Below are positions 11,749 to 23,343 of a stretch of DNA of 64,000 bases, in pieces (the stretch's first letter is position 1; each line of letters starts with the position of its first letter). Made by a program: the position numbers and the translations under genes. The stretch is taken from NCBI GenBank assembly GCA_963854835.1, contig OY978525.1:1383501-1447500 (forward strand), written 5' to 3'. Under the pieces are notes generated by a model. It did no database searches. It had not been told where the DNA came from and saw nothing but the letters and a program-made list of their open reading frames with translations. The DNA is from Megamerina dolium. Its lineage: Eukaryota; Arthropoda; Insecta; Diptera; Megamerinidae.

Positions 11749-13036
11749 AAGTGTGTCTTGAAAACTTTCTAGCCTGACACATAGATCCTAGTGCTATTAA
11801 GTGGAAAAAGTGGAAAGCTTCAAATCAATCTGGCAACTCATTCTTTGTTTAACAGCTGGTTGAAATTGACGTGTCGCAATGTTTTTCTAAAATGGAAAAA
11901 TTGCAAAATTGTGCCATTATTGAGTATTTATTTGAAAAAAGTTTATCTGGAAGAGAAATCCATACCTATATGGAAAATGTGTTAGGTGAATGTGCACCTT
12001 CATATGCAACAGTAAAAAATTGGATTGCTGAACTTAAACTGGACGTCCAAAAAGTGTATCGACACCAGGAATCATTGAAAAAGTACATATTATTGTTTGT
12101 GAAAATCCAAGTGCGATTATGTGTGAAATAGCTGATGCCATAGTCATCTCAGACGAACGAGTACTCCATATTTTGCATGAAGGATTACATATGAAAAAGC
12201 TGTTTGGAAAACTGAAAAACTGAATCGAAAATAAAATTATCAGAGTAATTTTGATGAGACCTGGATCTACCAATATGATAATAAATTGAAACAAGAACGA
12301 TTACAGTGGACTAAAGATGGCTGTTCAGCTCCAAAGCACCTGAAGAGAACACTACCATTAAAAAGGTTATGGCATCCGTTTTTTGGGATTCAAAAGGGGT
12401 TTTGTTGATTGATTATCTTGAGAAAATTAAAACAATACACTCAGAAAACTATTGTAACCTTATGGATAAACTGGATGCAGTAATACTTGAAAGAAGAAGA
12501 AGAAAACAAAGAAGAAGAAAATCCTGTTTCATCAAGACAATGCACGTTTTCACCCAAATATATTCACAATGGCTACATTCAAGGAATTTAGCCAATTTAA
12601 AGTACAAATTTCTTGACCATCCACCGTATTCACCAGATTTGGCTCCCAACGACTACTACCTGTTCCGTAAACCGGAAACAGTTCCATCGGGGAAAGCATT
12701 TTTCGTCGAAAGAAGAAGCTATAGGAGCTGTAGAGGCATATTTTGCAGACCTTCCTGAATCGTAATTTAATGATGGAATAGATTTATTAGAGGACCACTT
12801 TAAATAAGTGTATTGAACTATGAGGAGATTATATTGGATAAAAAACCAAACTTAAACCAAAATAACTGTTTTTTCATATTTAGGCATTTTTCGTAGAATG
12901 AAGAAGTACTTTAGTGATGGGATAAATTTATTAGAGGAGCGCTGGACTAAGTATATTGAACTGATAGGAGATTATACTGAATGAAAAACCAAAATAACTG
13001 TGTTTTCATATTTAAGCTAGAAACTTTTCAAGTTAC
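11749..13036 (+). mobile_element. Full-length but decayed mariner-type element with a duplicated 3' end
   Basis: A 17-bp near-perfect inverted repeat defines the ends: CTTGAAAACTTTCTAGC at 11757-11773, and GCTAGAAACTTTTCAAG at 13016-13032 (one mismatch). The roughly 1.29-kb length is standard for mariner. Between the ends lie transposase remnants in several frames. The 3' coding end plus untranslated tail is present twice in tandem (12766-12882 and 12911-13014). The exact outer boundary is uncertain by a few bases. Confidence 0.85.
11871..13014 (+). pseudogene. Mariner transposase pseudogene (frameshifts and stops)
   Basis: The first segment (11892-12040) reads MEKLQNCAIIEYL and goes on to AWIAELK-like text. 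A frameshift leads to a GRPKSVSTPGIIEKVH segment that ends in a stop after KKLFGKLKN. Further segments carry DETWIYQY (first catalytic Asp), FWDSKGVLLIDYL, FHQDNARFH (second Asp) and HPPYSPDLAPNDYYLF (third Asp). The C terminus reads DGINLLEERWTKYIEL in the second copy of the duplicated end. The second and third Asp codons start 115 bases apart (12536 and 12651), about 37 intervening residues once one indel is allowed for. That is longer than the 34 of classical mariners, and an insertion could explain it. There are at least three frame breaks, so the gene is dead. Confidence 0.83.
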
Positions 13037-15452
13037 TTGTAGATATTAGAAAGTGTTACTGTGTTAATGAAAAATATGTATGCTTAAAGCACACCCTTTG
13101 TTAGCTGCTCTAGCCACCAGATTGTGGTAAATATTTGATAATTCCTTTTTTGATATTATTGTATATTAGTACATATATACACTTTGTGTGCTCATTTAGT
13201 ACATAATTTGTGTTGAAATGACATTACTGCGCCATCAAATAAGCAACACTACAAAAACTGTGTGATAATTTTTGTCAATGGTAGTAGATATTCGAAAGAA
13301 GTCTGCCTTGCCAATACGTACATACCAGTATGTTTGCAGAGTATTCCCATTTAGATATGAGTTTGTATATGAATATGTTTGTGTATGTGTATATGATTTG
13401 CATCTGTTTATTGTCATCATTGTGTATACAGATATATACACAGATACACAGTGTGCCCCACACAAATAGCAATGATAAAATAACAATTGCTAAATGTATC
13501 CATTCGACCGACCGAACAACCGACATACCAAATGAATATAGCGACTATTTCTAAATACCACATGAGATGTCATTGAGTGTTAACCCTTCTCTGAACATTT
13601 ACGTATGTTGTAATATACGGATATGTAGTGAGTAGTGAGTTGTGGAAATTTGAGAATTTGCGGAAAGAATCTCTTGCTGAATTCTATCTTCATGTTTATC
13701 GCATAACAATGGCAAAACTAAAACATTATATCCTTCGATATAGTATAAAACGCGTATATCTACATAAACATGTATGTGTGTGTGCGTGTGTGTGTATATA
13801 GTTTTGACAATGTTGGTATGCGTCTCGTAAAAATATGTATGTATGTGTATAAATATGCATGTGGTTGAGATGAATAAGTAAAAACCCAAAAATTTAAATG
13901 AAATAAATTCCTAGTTAAAGCATTGTAAAAACATTGTTACTTTGTTGCTGTGACCCTTTTTGATCCTAGTTGTTTTTTCTTCTTTATGTGTAATTCCTTC
14001 CGGTTTTCTTGTTTGTTTTTTCATCTTTTTTTTTGTTCTTCAATACCCAAAACAACCATAGAACTCAAAATCATCATATGAAGGTTAGAAGCGACGCAGA
14101 TACAGTAGTTCACAGATGAATCAAATTAAATGTGTTATAAACAAAAGGGGCAAAGTCAAAGATTGAACAAATCACAAAATAAATGAACGACCCACCGACC
14201 GAGCGCCCGAGAAAATATCAAACAATCGAATATTTGAAGTTTGAGTATATCAGAAAAAGGGTTTCCATGAAAATATTGATGACAACCATGATGATTATGA
14301 TGGTAGTGACAGCAATGCTAATCATACGATACATGTTCATGTACTAAAAGGTCTACAGAGATACGTACAGTGAGTGTCATTGCTCTATTGTATAAATAAA
14401 GAGCACAATACTCATATTCACACATATGAGTACATACACATTTCTCATTAGAATAATGATGCTGATGATGGTAGTGTTGATAAAGGACATTATAAAACCA
14501 AGATGACGGTGAAGGTGATGTGCGTATATCATCGCAACTTGTATATGTTCATATGATTTTTACCTTTTTTTCCTTTTGTGCGTGAGCGTAATTGTGATTT
14601 CACAACACACACTCATCTTCAACATACTTAAGAGTACTAACATATATTCTTGTACTTGTATGTACGTATGCATGTAGTTAAACACGAGGTCATTCATTCA
14701 GCACTGCGCATCGTGTTATCAAGTGCGTTAACTTTTCACGCCAATTAAACATATAAGCGCCGTCGTGTACACGTTGGCTGCAGTTCGCCCCTAATTTGCT
14801 TGGCAATGACTTTTAACAGAGTAGCATTTCATTTTGTTTCTGTGTGTACGTATGCATATACTATGTATATATGTATTTCATTCGATAAAGTTTTTCCAGC
14901 AATTTGAGTTTATAGAGCGAACACAGTGATGTGATATCAGTACAACGATGGTATAAAATTAAAAGGAGGGTGGTGGTAATTTCGATCAAATTTCTTATGC
15001 GAGTAGCTGAACTCAAACTTGAAGTCGATTTTAATCATGCTGTTATTATAACTTTAAAAAGTTGGACTATTTTCATTGAAAATTGTTCTTTTTGAAAATA
15101 AAAAGCGATTGGAATTAATGAATTTGTCTTTTGATTTTTATTCATTTTTCTTCAACAGAGCATACTTTTAGGATGAACTAAAATATCGAATAGCAATTTT
15201 GTTGAAAATGATCAATTTAAAATTTTTTTTAAATTAAATCCAAATATTTGAAATCGAAGAAATAAGTAAATATCTACTTTTTCCGTCAAAAAAAAAAAAA
15301 AAACAAAAAACAAAATAATAATAATAACAATAAAATAAAAAAAATAAGAAATTAATGGAAATCCAGGGATTTCTAAGATTTATCTACTGAAATTCATCAA
15401 GACTACATTTTTTATAATTAAATTTAAGTGCCGGAAATACGAGGTAAATATC

Positions 15453-15980
15453 TTAGGTTTAGTAAAAGGTAATCCAATTTTTTTTTTGCATTAAATTGAA
15501 GGTTTTATTTATTTAAATGGTTCCAAACGGCTTTTTGTGCAATGTTTAGCTTCTGGGTAATAGAAATAGTGTTTTCATGACGGTCAGACTCGACGAATTT
15601 CATTATTTAATCGATATTTTCGACAATTGGCCTTGACATCAAAATTACCCGAACGGAATCGACGAAACCAAAATTGCACGTGATTGGCTGTTACAATAAA
15701 CATAAACACTATTCACATTTTCAGCCGTCTAGCTTGCGTTTTCGCCTTGATCGAAGAAAAATTGTAAAATATGGTGTATTTTCTCTTTACTGGTGTCCAT
15801 CTTTGACGCGTGCTCAAACAATACTGAGTCAAGCAATCAAAAAACTGCATTAAAAGTTTATTTAGTACGTTACCTTTCTAACGCCATCTAGCGTAACCCA
15901 ATCGCACTTATACAACGCGAGGTACAGATTACTAAAGCCATCTATTGGAAAAGTAGTGGATTTCCTTTTACTACACCTAA
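15453..15980 (-). mobile_element. Mariner derivative, 528 bp, internally deleted (MITE-like); same family as 53471-54696
   Basis: The left end TTAGGTTTAGTAAAAGGTAA and the reverse complement of the right end TTAGGTGTAGTAAAAGGAAA match in 18 of 20 positions, with TA following at 15981-15982. The interior matches only the 5' third of the element at 53471-54696. The left terminal segment (GCATTAAATTGAAGG) jumps straight to TTTAAATGGTTCCAAAC, so about 0.7 kb with all catalytic motifs is gone. Confidence 0.85.
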
Positions 15981-16069
15981 TATATGGGTGGAAATATAGA
16001 AGAACTAATAGAAGTCGTCCCTTTAATTTATGATTGTGAGTTCATTTTTTATTGAAGTCTCTCTAAAGA

Positions 16070-16190
16070 GTTTCGATAGGGAGTAAGTATGCTCAGAGAA
16101 AATGTTGAGCGGTAAAAATGAATAGGGGTCGGTTATATATTTCACCCCTCTAGAGGCACTCTGGAAGCACTAGAAGCAAAATTGATAAAA
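16070..16190 (+). repeat. Family B dispersed repeat, copy 1
   Basis: The landmarks, in order, are AGTAAGTATGCTCAGAGAAA, ATGTTGAGCGGTAAAAATGA, GGTCGGTTATATATTTCACC, CCTCTAGAGGCACTCTGG. The same order recurs at 35050, 37525, 46130 and 62810, and inverted at 40080. No coding capacity is seen and the class is unknown. Confidence 0.6.
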
Positions 16191-16584
16191 AAAACATTAA
16201 CCTTTAACATGTAACGTCGGGTCACTTGTGCCCTGCCGAAATTGACATTTTCCACGTATTTGTTTGTTTAAACAGTTATATTGTTTAAACACATTAAAAA
16301 ATCGGTAATATAGCGGTAATAGAATCCTCAATAAAGTTTCGTGGATTTTTTCAAATTTTTTTTTATCACTTTTACATACATTTTTAATATAGAATCCTCA
16401 ATAAAGTCTCGTGAATTTTTTCAAATTTTTGAGAGCTGGACATAAGTCATCCGATGTTACACGGAAGAGGTGCAAAATACGACGTTACATTGCAAGGGTT
16501 AATTTTATAGGCGAATTCCTCTAAGTGGCAAATAAAAAGGGAAAGCAAAAAAAAATGTTGAGTAAAAAAAATTTTAAATAACTA

Positions 16585-16632
16585 GGTCCCTTCTAATACT
16601 GTCCAAATTAAGACGCACAATAGTAATGAAAA
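16585..16632 (+). mobile_element. SINE tail fragment
   Basis: The stretch GGTCCCTTCTAATACTGTCC followed by ACGCACAATAGTAATG matches the distal part of the tRNA-headed SINE at 23344 and, inverted, at 40660. The head and body are absent. Confidence 0.65.
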
Positions 16633-17304
16633 AAAAAAAATTTAATGGCGGTCGGTCATTAAGCGGTTACTATTTTAAAGTACTTGCATTACTTTTTTGA
16701 GGTTAGGGCAAAGAAATGCGACATAACCCAATCAAAACGTTCTCAGATCTCGGAATTTAACGATGTCCAAATGCAGGACAAACTCTTTTTCGTTTGTTTT
16801 TTGTGTTTCTTAAATAATTCCGTCTTTGAGATGAATCACTGTGCAGCATCTCTTTTGTTAATATATGAATATTCCCTTTACCATATGAGCCATATGAAGG
16901 TTAAACGAGCATTTCTTGTTCGTATTTTGTATTTATTGAAATTTTTTTCATTCTGATATTCACGTACCGACAAAGGTACAGACACAGACACAGAACGTCA
17001 CACAAATGGTGCTTGTAAGTATTAATACAGAACACAGAATTTCATATGTGTCATTACACTTTTGGTGAAGGGAGCCAATAATTTGTGCAAAATTTACATT
17101 TATTTTTTTGTCGCCGCTCCCTCACTTGATCAATGTATTTGTATACCATTTATTATGCCATTCTGTGTTTCTCAAAGTTGCAAGCAGCCAAATTCAATTT
17201 GTTATGTCGTTTGTAGTATGCAGTTCAATTTTGTTGGCTGGTTAGTTGCTGGCTGCGGTACAGAGTCATAATGACTTTTTGAAACTGTCAAAGTACACAC
17301 AGCG

Positions 17305-17329
17305 ACACACACACACACACACACACACA
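17305..17329. repeat. (AC)n microsatellite
   Basis: About twelve AC units in non-coding DNA. Confidence 0.8.
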
Positions 17330-18363
17330 TATGGAGAGATGCGCTACTAATGCATGGAGGTGCATGAGATGTGACGCCTTCGTCTCCGCTGGACTATGCG
17401 AATCTGATTTTTATTGATTCTGCAGCAGCGCTGTACATAGTTTATTCCCAAAACAGTATACAATAGATGGTGGATGATAGCAATGACGCGACTTTTCCGG
17501 GGTCATCGCCAAAGTGAAAAGTGGCCAAATATCATCAATAGTTGCAGCAATAGCAATAACATATGCAATAAAAAATCTAAAAAAAAAAAAATAAGTAACA
17601 AACAAACACAAACACAAAGACTGGCGATGGAATATTATTATTTTTGGCAAGTTTTCCTCTTTAGCCATCGTCAGAGATTTATATGTCCAATATTTCAGCA
17701 CAAACATGCATATGTATATAGTATAGTGTGCTCACAAACACACGTTCGCATGTGTAGAAGATGAAATCCAAGTTTGTCGTCGGCAATAAAAATATGCAGC
17801 GTTGGGCAATTTTTGTCGCGTAAACGTTTGGCATTTTTTTCTGTTTGCACAATTTCTACATTGATTGTTCATGAATACTTTTGCAAAGCCGTCTGCATAT
17901 TGATTGGTAGGTGGGTTGTACCAGTCGACATTTGATTACGATAGCTTGAGATGTCAAAAATTGAATGAGACATGTTATCATCCCCTCAACTACAAGTTAT
18001 GTTATGTACCTATATTTTTTTTCTCCATTCAAAATTGCTCAGAAATTGTGCTATTTCTATGCACAGTGCCGCAATGTATGCAACACAAACTCATATGCAT
18101 TTATATGAACATCCATTCGTAAGTACATAGAACGGAAAATAAATAAGAGCCTCCATATGAGCAACTTCCGAGGCAGAATTTCAAAAAAAAAAAAAAAAAA
18201 CAAACGAACAAACGGGCAAACGTATAAAGAAAGAAAAACAAAAACTGTATTTGAAATTTCCAATCGATTTAGTTTTTCAACTGCTTGGCTTAGTTTGGCG
18301 TTTGACTATGCTTCATGACTGAACAATCAAAATGCATATATGCATGTATACAACTACTTACTG

Positions 18364-18396
18364 CGTGTGTGTGTGTGTGAGTGTGTGTGTGTGTGT
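18364..18396. repeat. (GT)n microsatellite
   Basis: About sixteen GT units with a single GA interruption. Confidence 0.8.
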
Positions 18397-18959
18397 CTGT
18401 TTAAATGCGTATGTGCTTGCGTTTGAGTTTTAGCCTTTAACTTAGTTGGCACTCAGCAAACCATCTATAACTGTTCAAGAGTAGCTATACTCGCAATAAT
18501 GCTGCTGATGATGATGATGATGATGATAATGGCGATTGGATATATTTGAAAGTGTGTGTCTTCCTTCCTGTGTACGTAGATACTCAATATATGGATGCAC
18601 AGATTCATATTTGATGTGCGAGACAAATAGGCAAGTAAGAATTTATCGTATGTGGGGCTCATGACATGAGCGTAAACAAGCGCAATCAACCATGCCAATG
18701 ACCCAATGCAATTTATGCGGCTAATCGACCTACTGGTCAATGAAGGCCATCTTGATTATCAAGGGTTAAAACAATAAAATTATAAATAAAAGAAAAAACA
18801 ATAGCCACAATCCATATTGCTCTGATTTTTAGTTGAACAATTTGCGCAATTATCATTTTTGTTGCAATTATATAATCCATAATATCCCCAATATGTTCAA
18901 GAATATCAGAAATATATAAAAGCAACTTAAATACACAATGATAGATGGACAGACTAATT

Positions 18960-19195
18960 TTGAAAAAAAAAATTCATGAGGCAGGCATGGTTTTATCCGA
19001 TATCACTCATAAATATAATCACATAAAATCACACAATGTCCCGGCTGAAACATACTTTTGTATGAGAGCTAGGCATGAATTTCATTTGATTCAGCCCATT
19101 TTCAAGCTCGTTAATTCATTAGTAAGTATAATCATATGTATCAAATTTCTTTTTAATTACTTTATAATTTCGTGCGCAAATTGGGAAAACATATT
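18960..19195 (+). repeat. Family A dispersed repeat, copy 3
   Basis: Contains GGCAGGCATGGTTTTATCCG, CATACTTTTGTATGAGAGC, TTCAGCCCATTTTCAAGC and ACTTTATAATTTCGTGCGCA landmarks in family order. It abuts the 3' end of the non-LTR fragment that follows. Confidence 0.5.
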
Positions 19196-19880
19196 TCATC
19201 ATCATCATCATCAGGTAGTCATTATAGCTTGAGGTGAGCTTTAGTTTCATCCACAATCCTCCTCCATTTGATACCATTTTCGGCAGCTGTCCTCCAGTGC
19301 GTAATTTATAGTTTTTTTCAGATCGGCTAAAACTTGTTGAAGCCAAGTCAGCCTCGAAAGTCCTCTAGCTTTTGGTGGTAGAGTATTGTATTCGGGAATG
19401 GATTTTTTGGGGCGCCCATCTTCCATCCTCCTAATATGTCCAAGCCTTTGCGATTTAAACAATTTTACGACATCTTCTCCTTTGCACAATTCCAGCAATT
19501 CGCCATTGTACCGTATTCGGTAAGAGCCATCATCATTGCATATTGCCCCAAATATTTTACATAGCACTTTTCTCACGAAAACCTTTAGGCTCGTTTCGTT
19601 TTTAGATGTCAAGGTCCAGTTTTCGCCGCCATACGATAGTATTGGCCGAATTACTGTTTGATATAGCTGTAGTTTTAGTTCTTTTGAGAGTAGCTTAGAT
19701 TCGAACAGTTTTATATGGGTGAAGTATGCTTTGTTTGCAGCCAGAATTCTTTTCTGTATTTTATCACAGCAGCTGTTATCATTATTTATCAGGAAGCTCA
19801 GTTATTGGAAAGAGGATACTCCTTCAAACAGGTACTGGCGGACTGCAAAGTTTTCAGGTCGCCTTTTCTCTGCGCGAGGT
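19196..19880 (-). mobile_element. Non-LTR retrotransposon 3' fragment with (GAT)n tail
   Basis: Minus-strand coding remnants run from a FLINNDNS-like stretch, through QKRILAANKAYF, LYQTVIRPILSYGGENW and LTSKNE, to a segment with KIFGAICND, RIRYNGELLELCKGEDVVK and RLGHIRRMEDGRPKK. These match, from memory, the conserved region downstream of the reverse-transcriptase catalytic core in LINE polyproteins. The element ends in a short untranslated stretch and a GAT-repeat tail (about 19196-19214 on the plus strand as ATC units). The 5' part, including the catalytic core, is absent, consistent with 5' truncation at insertion. Confidence 0.82.
19247..19612 (-). pseudogene. Reverse transcriptase C-terminal region (LINE), truncated
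   Basis: About 121 codons in frame, extendable upstream to about 19790 before a stop. The region after the polymerase core is recognisable by TLTSKNE, RKVLCKIFG, RYNGELLEL and RLGHIRRMEDGRPKK. The usual WLGH of this region appears as RLGH with a residue missing. No catalytic Asp pair lies in this fragment. It is antisense to the host gene. Confidence 0.8.
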
Positions 19881-20059
19881 TTTTAAATACTTACAAACAA
19901 AACATATTTACGGAAGCATAAGTATGAATGGGAAGTAGATTTAATTTGAGAATTTGCTATTTAGTTAGTAAATAATATTAAATGCACTAATTTTCAGCTT
20001 GATAACTCTATAATCCGAATTAGCTATGTTTATTATTTTAAATTCTTACTAAAATTTCG

Positions 20060-20330
20060 CTGGCTAACATTATATTTTCGTTCACAAATTGTGAAAACAT
20101 ATATTTCACAACGTACTTTTGTATGGGAGGTAGGTGTGATTTACGATGTGGTTACGATCATTTTCTAATATATCCATTCTGTGATCAGCAAAACTTCAAA
20201 TACCAATTTTAACATGATAAATTTGTATTTATATTTATATAATTACGGCAGTTGTTGGCACAAAATGAATATAAAATTCAGTCTTTGAGTGTCGTATATA
20301 AAATGTAGTTATGTTGTAGTCCTCTACGAT
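20060..20330 (+). repeat. Family A dispersed repeat, copy 4
   Basis: Begins TATATTTTCGTTCACAAATT, continues GTGAAAACATA, then GTACTTTTGTATGGGAGGTA and GGTGTGATTTACG, and then the ATTTTCTAATATATCCATTC segment seen in copy 1. It is one of the best-preserved copies. Confidence 0.55.
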
Positions 20331-20579
20331 TTTTTTCGATACCCACATGACCCTTGTCCCCATTGTCAGAGATATAGTATACCACAAAAAGATGGGAAAT
20401 ATTTCAATCTAATTGGACTTGCTATGGTACCTTTAAAAACGTGACATTGTCAGTGAAGTTTTGTGTGCAAAATTCAATGCTATACTGTAAACAGGGTTGT
20501 ATTTCAGGTGCAATATAATTGAAGCTGAATAATAATAAATGCGAATATTTTAGTTCAACATCATCTCACTCGAACTCGA

Positions 20580-21560
20580 ATGTTTGCTTTTATTTAATAT
20601 CTGTTTTAGTTTTTTCTTTTTTTTCTTCGTCTCAAAACAATTATTTTCATTTTCATTCATTTTGTTTTGTTTAGTGCTTCCGAAGCGCTCGTTCCAATGA
20701 TCTTTTAGTTGAAAGCCGCCAACCTTTCCTAGTGCAATTCATAACTTGCACTATTCATTGCAAATTATACCACCTCTCTAAGCTGAGCAGCTGAGTGCTG
20801 CTGTTATTGCTACTGAGCTGTTTGTGATGTGTTTGCTTTTCATTAAAAGTTTTGCATTGTTCCGGTAAAGTTCCTTTATTTCGTTTGCAGGGTATGGAGC
20901 ATGGATTTATGTTTGGTTTTTCTTGTCCAATTTTTTGCTGTGTATTTTTTTTGTCGGTACTTTTGTCTAGCATTGCCATCGTCATCGTTTAATTTTTATT
21001 TGCTTATCTTTTCGGCGCTTTGCTATTGTCGTTTGGACTGGTATGTGTGGGGTGGGGTGTATTAATGCACCAACACACATCTCTTGTCCCAGCGCGGTTC
21101 AGTGTCCAGCGTGTATTTGATTTGCAGAGTACATTTGACAGATCTGTTCGTACAAAGAATTCCCATGGCATTACCATCCATTGACATTCGTAGTGTGTTC
21201 GTTGAAGTAAATAAGTCACGTTTTGATGGAATTGCTAAAGTGAACGTTTTGTAATGCAGTGCCGAAAGCTGGCTGCATTTACGTTTCGCCTCAAACTCCA
21301 CGCTCATATTTCGCCATCGATGTGTGTTTATGTGAGTTTTGACAACATTCGTTGACGTGTACTCATCGTATGCGCGGTGTGAAAATTAATTAAGTTGCTG
21401 TGCGGAAGGAGTTTGCACCGGACTGTGAATGCTTTGTTTGGGTTCATAAATTTTATACGCTTGAAGGCAGCATTGATAATAGTATGTGTGTGTTCTATGT
21501 GGTGGAGCATACAATTTAATTATTACATATATTAGACTCAACTCTGCCTACTTATGCAGG
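20580..21560. other. Simple-repeat-poor stretch just upstream of the first recognised exon
   Basis: Unlike its surroundings, about 900 bp here lacks microsatellites and known transposon sequence and has a more balanced base composition. It could hold conserved non-coding sequence or an untranslated or signal-peptide exon of the receptor gene. I found no open frame with a Met, hydrophobic core and phase-1 donor, so no exon is called. Confidence 0.3.
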
Positions 21561-21620
21561 GTGAAATTATTTTATGAAGTTAGACTAATAAATATTTGTA
21601 TTTTTCTTTATTCTCTACAG

Positions 21621-21974
21621 TGTTTGCCATTATTTTTGTTCTACATACACCCTCCGGCTGCATGGGACAGCAACAAAAATTTCGCGTGACACCGCATGAT
21701 TTACAAGTGCTGGAAGGTGCTGAAGCGATGATGCGTTGTGAGGTTGCAAATCAAGCAGGTGCTGTACAATGGACGAAAGATGGTTTCGCGCTTGGTTTCT
21801 CAGCGGTAATTCCAGGTTTCCCACGGTACTCTGTGCTGGGAGATCGTAAACAGGGCGTTTATAATTTACGCATTTCAAATGCATCCATCACCGATGATGC
21901 AGAATATCAGTGCCAAGTGGGTCCGGCACGTTTGAATTCAGCCATACGTGCCAATGCCAAACTCACCGTAATAT
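21621..21974 (+). CDS. sns: Nephrin-type cell adhesion receptor, exon with signal-peptide end and Ig1 (partial CDS)
   Basis: This 118-codon exon follows the acceptor TTCTCTACAG and ends at donor GTAAGT, phase 1 on both sides. The first 14 codons are hydrophobic (VFAIIFVLH) and end in small residues, so they look like the tail of a signal peptide whose Met lies in an unseen upstream exon. Residues about 20-118 form an N-terminal immunoglobulin domain: Cys40 in MRCEV, Trp51 in VQWTKD, and Cys98 in AEYQCQV, plus an NAS glycosylation sequon. The wording (HDLQVLEGAEAMMRCEV, GFSAVIPGFPRYSVLGDR) matches my memory of Drosophila Sns more than Hibris, and clearly not Roughest or Kirre. Sns is a transmembrane receptor on fusion-competent myoblasts and nephrocytes. 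It binds Kirre/Roughest in trans to drive myoblast fusion and slit-diaphragm assembly. The domain and splice frame are certain; the choice of sns over hibris is probable. Confidence 0.85.
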
Positions 21975-22783
21975 GTAAGTAAATATATTATTCAATCAGT
22001 CATTTAAAGTTCGCTTTGTCAATAAAAGGTGGGCGTGATTTACCAACTATTTGGAGCATATAGATAGTCTAGACCGACTAGGCTTATATCATACTAAATT
22101 TGGTCTCTATGAAAAATTTTGTCAATGCTTGTGGTATGTGTAACTACTCGGCTATCGTTTGCTAAAATATTGTATATAGACGGTAGATGGAGAGAAAACG
22201 CACCCGCATTCAACATCTAACAAATTGGTATGTGTCTGCAATCAAATATTGCATACAACAAACTGATCTAAATGATTGCAAGCGCGAATATAAAATTGTG
22301 GACATTTCTGTGTGCGTGTGTGTATGTGTGTGTGTGTGAGTCTATAGAGCAAATGTGTCTACGAAATTAATTTTTTTTTTCTGTCATAGCTCATAGGTAC
22401 ATTAAATCTTGTGTAACTTGTACACGAACCAAATTAACGTAATGTAAATATGGCATACAGCAAGGCTAAAAATGACCAAGTTTAATGCGAAAAAATACAA
22501 TTGGACTTTTCATGTAGTATACATATAGTGCTCTTTAGCTTGTTATACTCATATATGTAGCTACGAGTGTAAACGACATATATATGTATGTATATGATTT
22601 TCGACAGTAAACAAAGAAGGAAAAATGAAATCCATTCAACTACTATAATGTAGGCATAGAATTAGGCAATGTTTTGCCAAATAAACAGTCAGGTAAGGTG
22701 GTCCGGTATGTACTCATTTGAAGGTACTCGGTTGCATATCAAAGAGTAACAACAGTACGATAGCAATTTCTCATACATATACG

Positions 22784-23244
22784 TTAGGCTGGTGAACATT
22801 TTTTGAGGATCTTTTACCTTCCCTAGCGATATTTTTTTTTTTGGTAATTTTTAGACAAACTTTGGCCGAAGAAACCATGACTCAATAATGATTTCGAGCC
22901 TACGTAATTTTCAAAAACGCAATTTTCTGAGCATTTAAATATTCAAAGGTAAAGAAAATGCAAAAAAAAAAAAATTAATTTTCTATAATGATTTGAGTAA
23001 ATCGATATTGGTCAGGTACGATTGATTTTAACTATAAACATTTTACGTCATTTAAAATTTATAGTTGCCATACGAAGAAATTACAATTTCTCCAAAATAT
23101 AATTTTTACATATGGCAACCCTAATTTTGAAATGTTCTAAAATGTTCAGTGTCGTGTAGTTGCTCCAAATGCCCGATATAATATCGCTCGGGAGTGTAAG
23201 AGTTCGTTTTTTTGTTTTTCCTCCATACAATTTGACCCATGCTA
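22784..23244. mobile_element. Putative short inverted-repeat element, copy 2
   Basis: The left end TTAGGCTGGTGAACATT and the reverse complement of the right end TTAGCATGGGTCAAATT share 11 of 17 bases. The right end also shares CCATACAATTTGACCC wording with the ends near 3530 and 35650. The interior is non-coding. The match is weak and the element is tentative. Confidence 0.25.
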
Positions 23245-23343
23245 ATATTCTTGTAATGTCGTTTATGGAATATGTGCTGCATTCTGCATGCGTTCTCTTT
23301 AAAAGGTTCTCATTTTAGTAATTAGTAACAGTAAAATTGCATT

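Larger units (their letters stand above)
1..21620. other. Upstream region (5' intron or intergenic) without a recognisable exon
   Basis: No open reading frame here looks like a conserved protein apart from transposase and reverse-transcriptase remnants, which are listed separately. The stretch holds two family A repeats near the left end and middle (55-300, 9820-10045), two more at 18960-19200 and 20060-20330, SINE copies, three mariner insertions, a non-LTR fragment and many microsatellites. The first recognised exon begins in phase 1 with a hydrophobic run but no starting Met. At least one upstream exon carrying the signal-peptide start must therefore exist, either in this region or beyond position 1. 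I could not place it. Confidence 0.6.
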
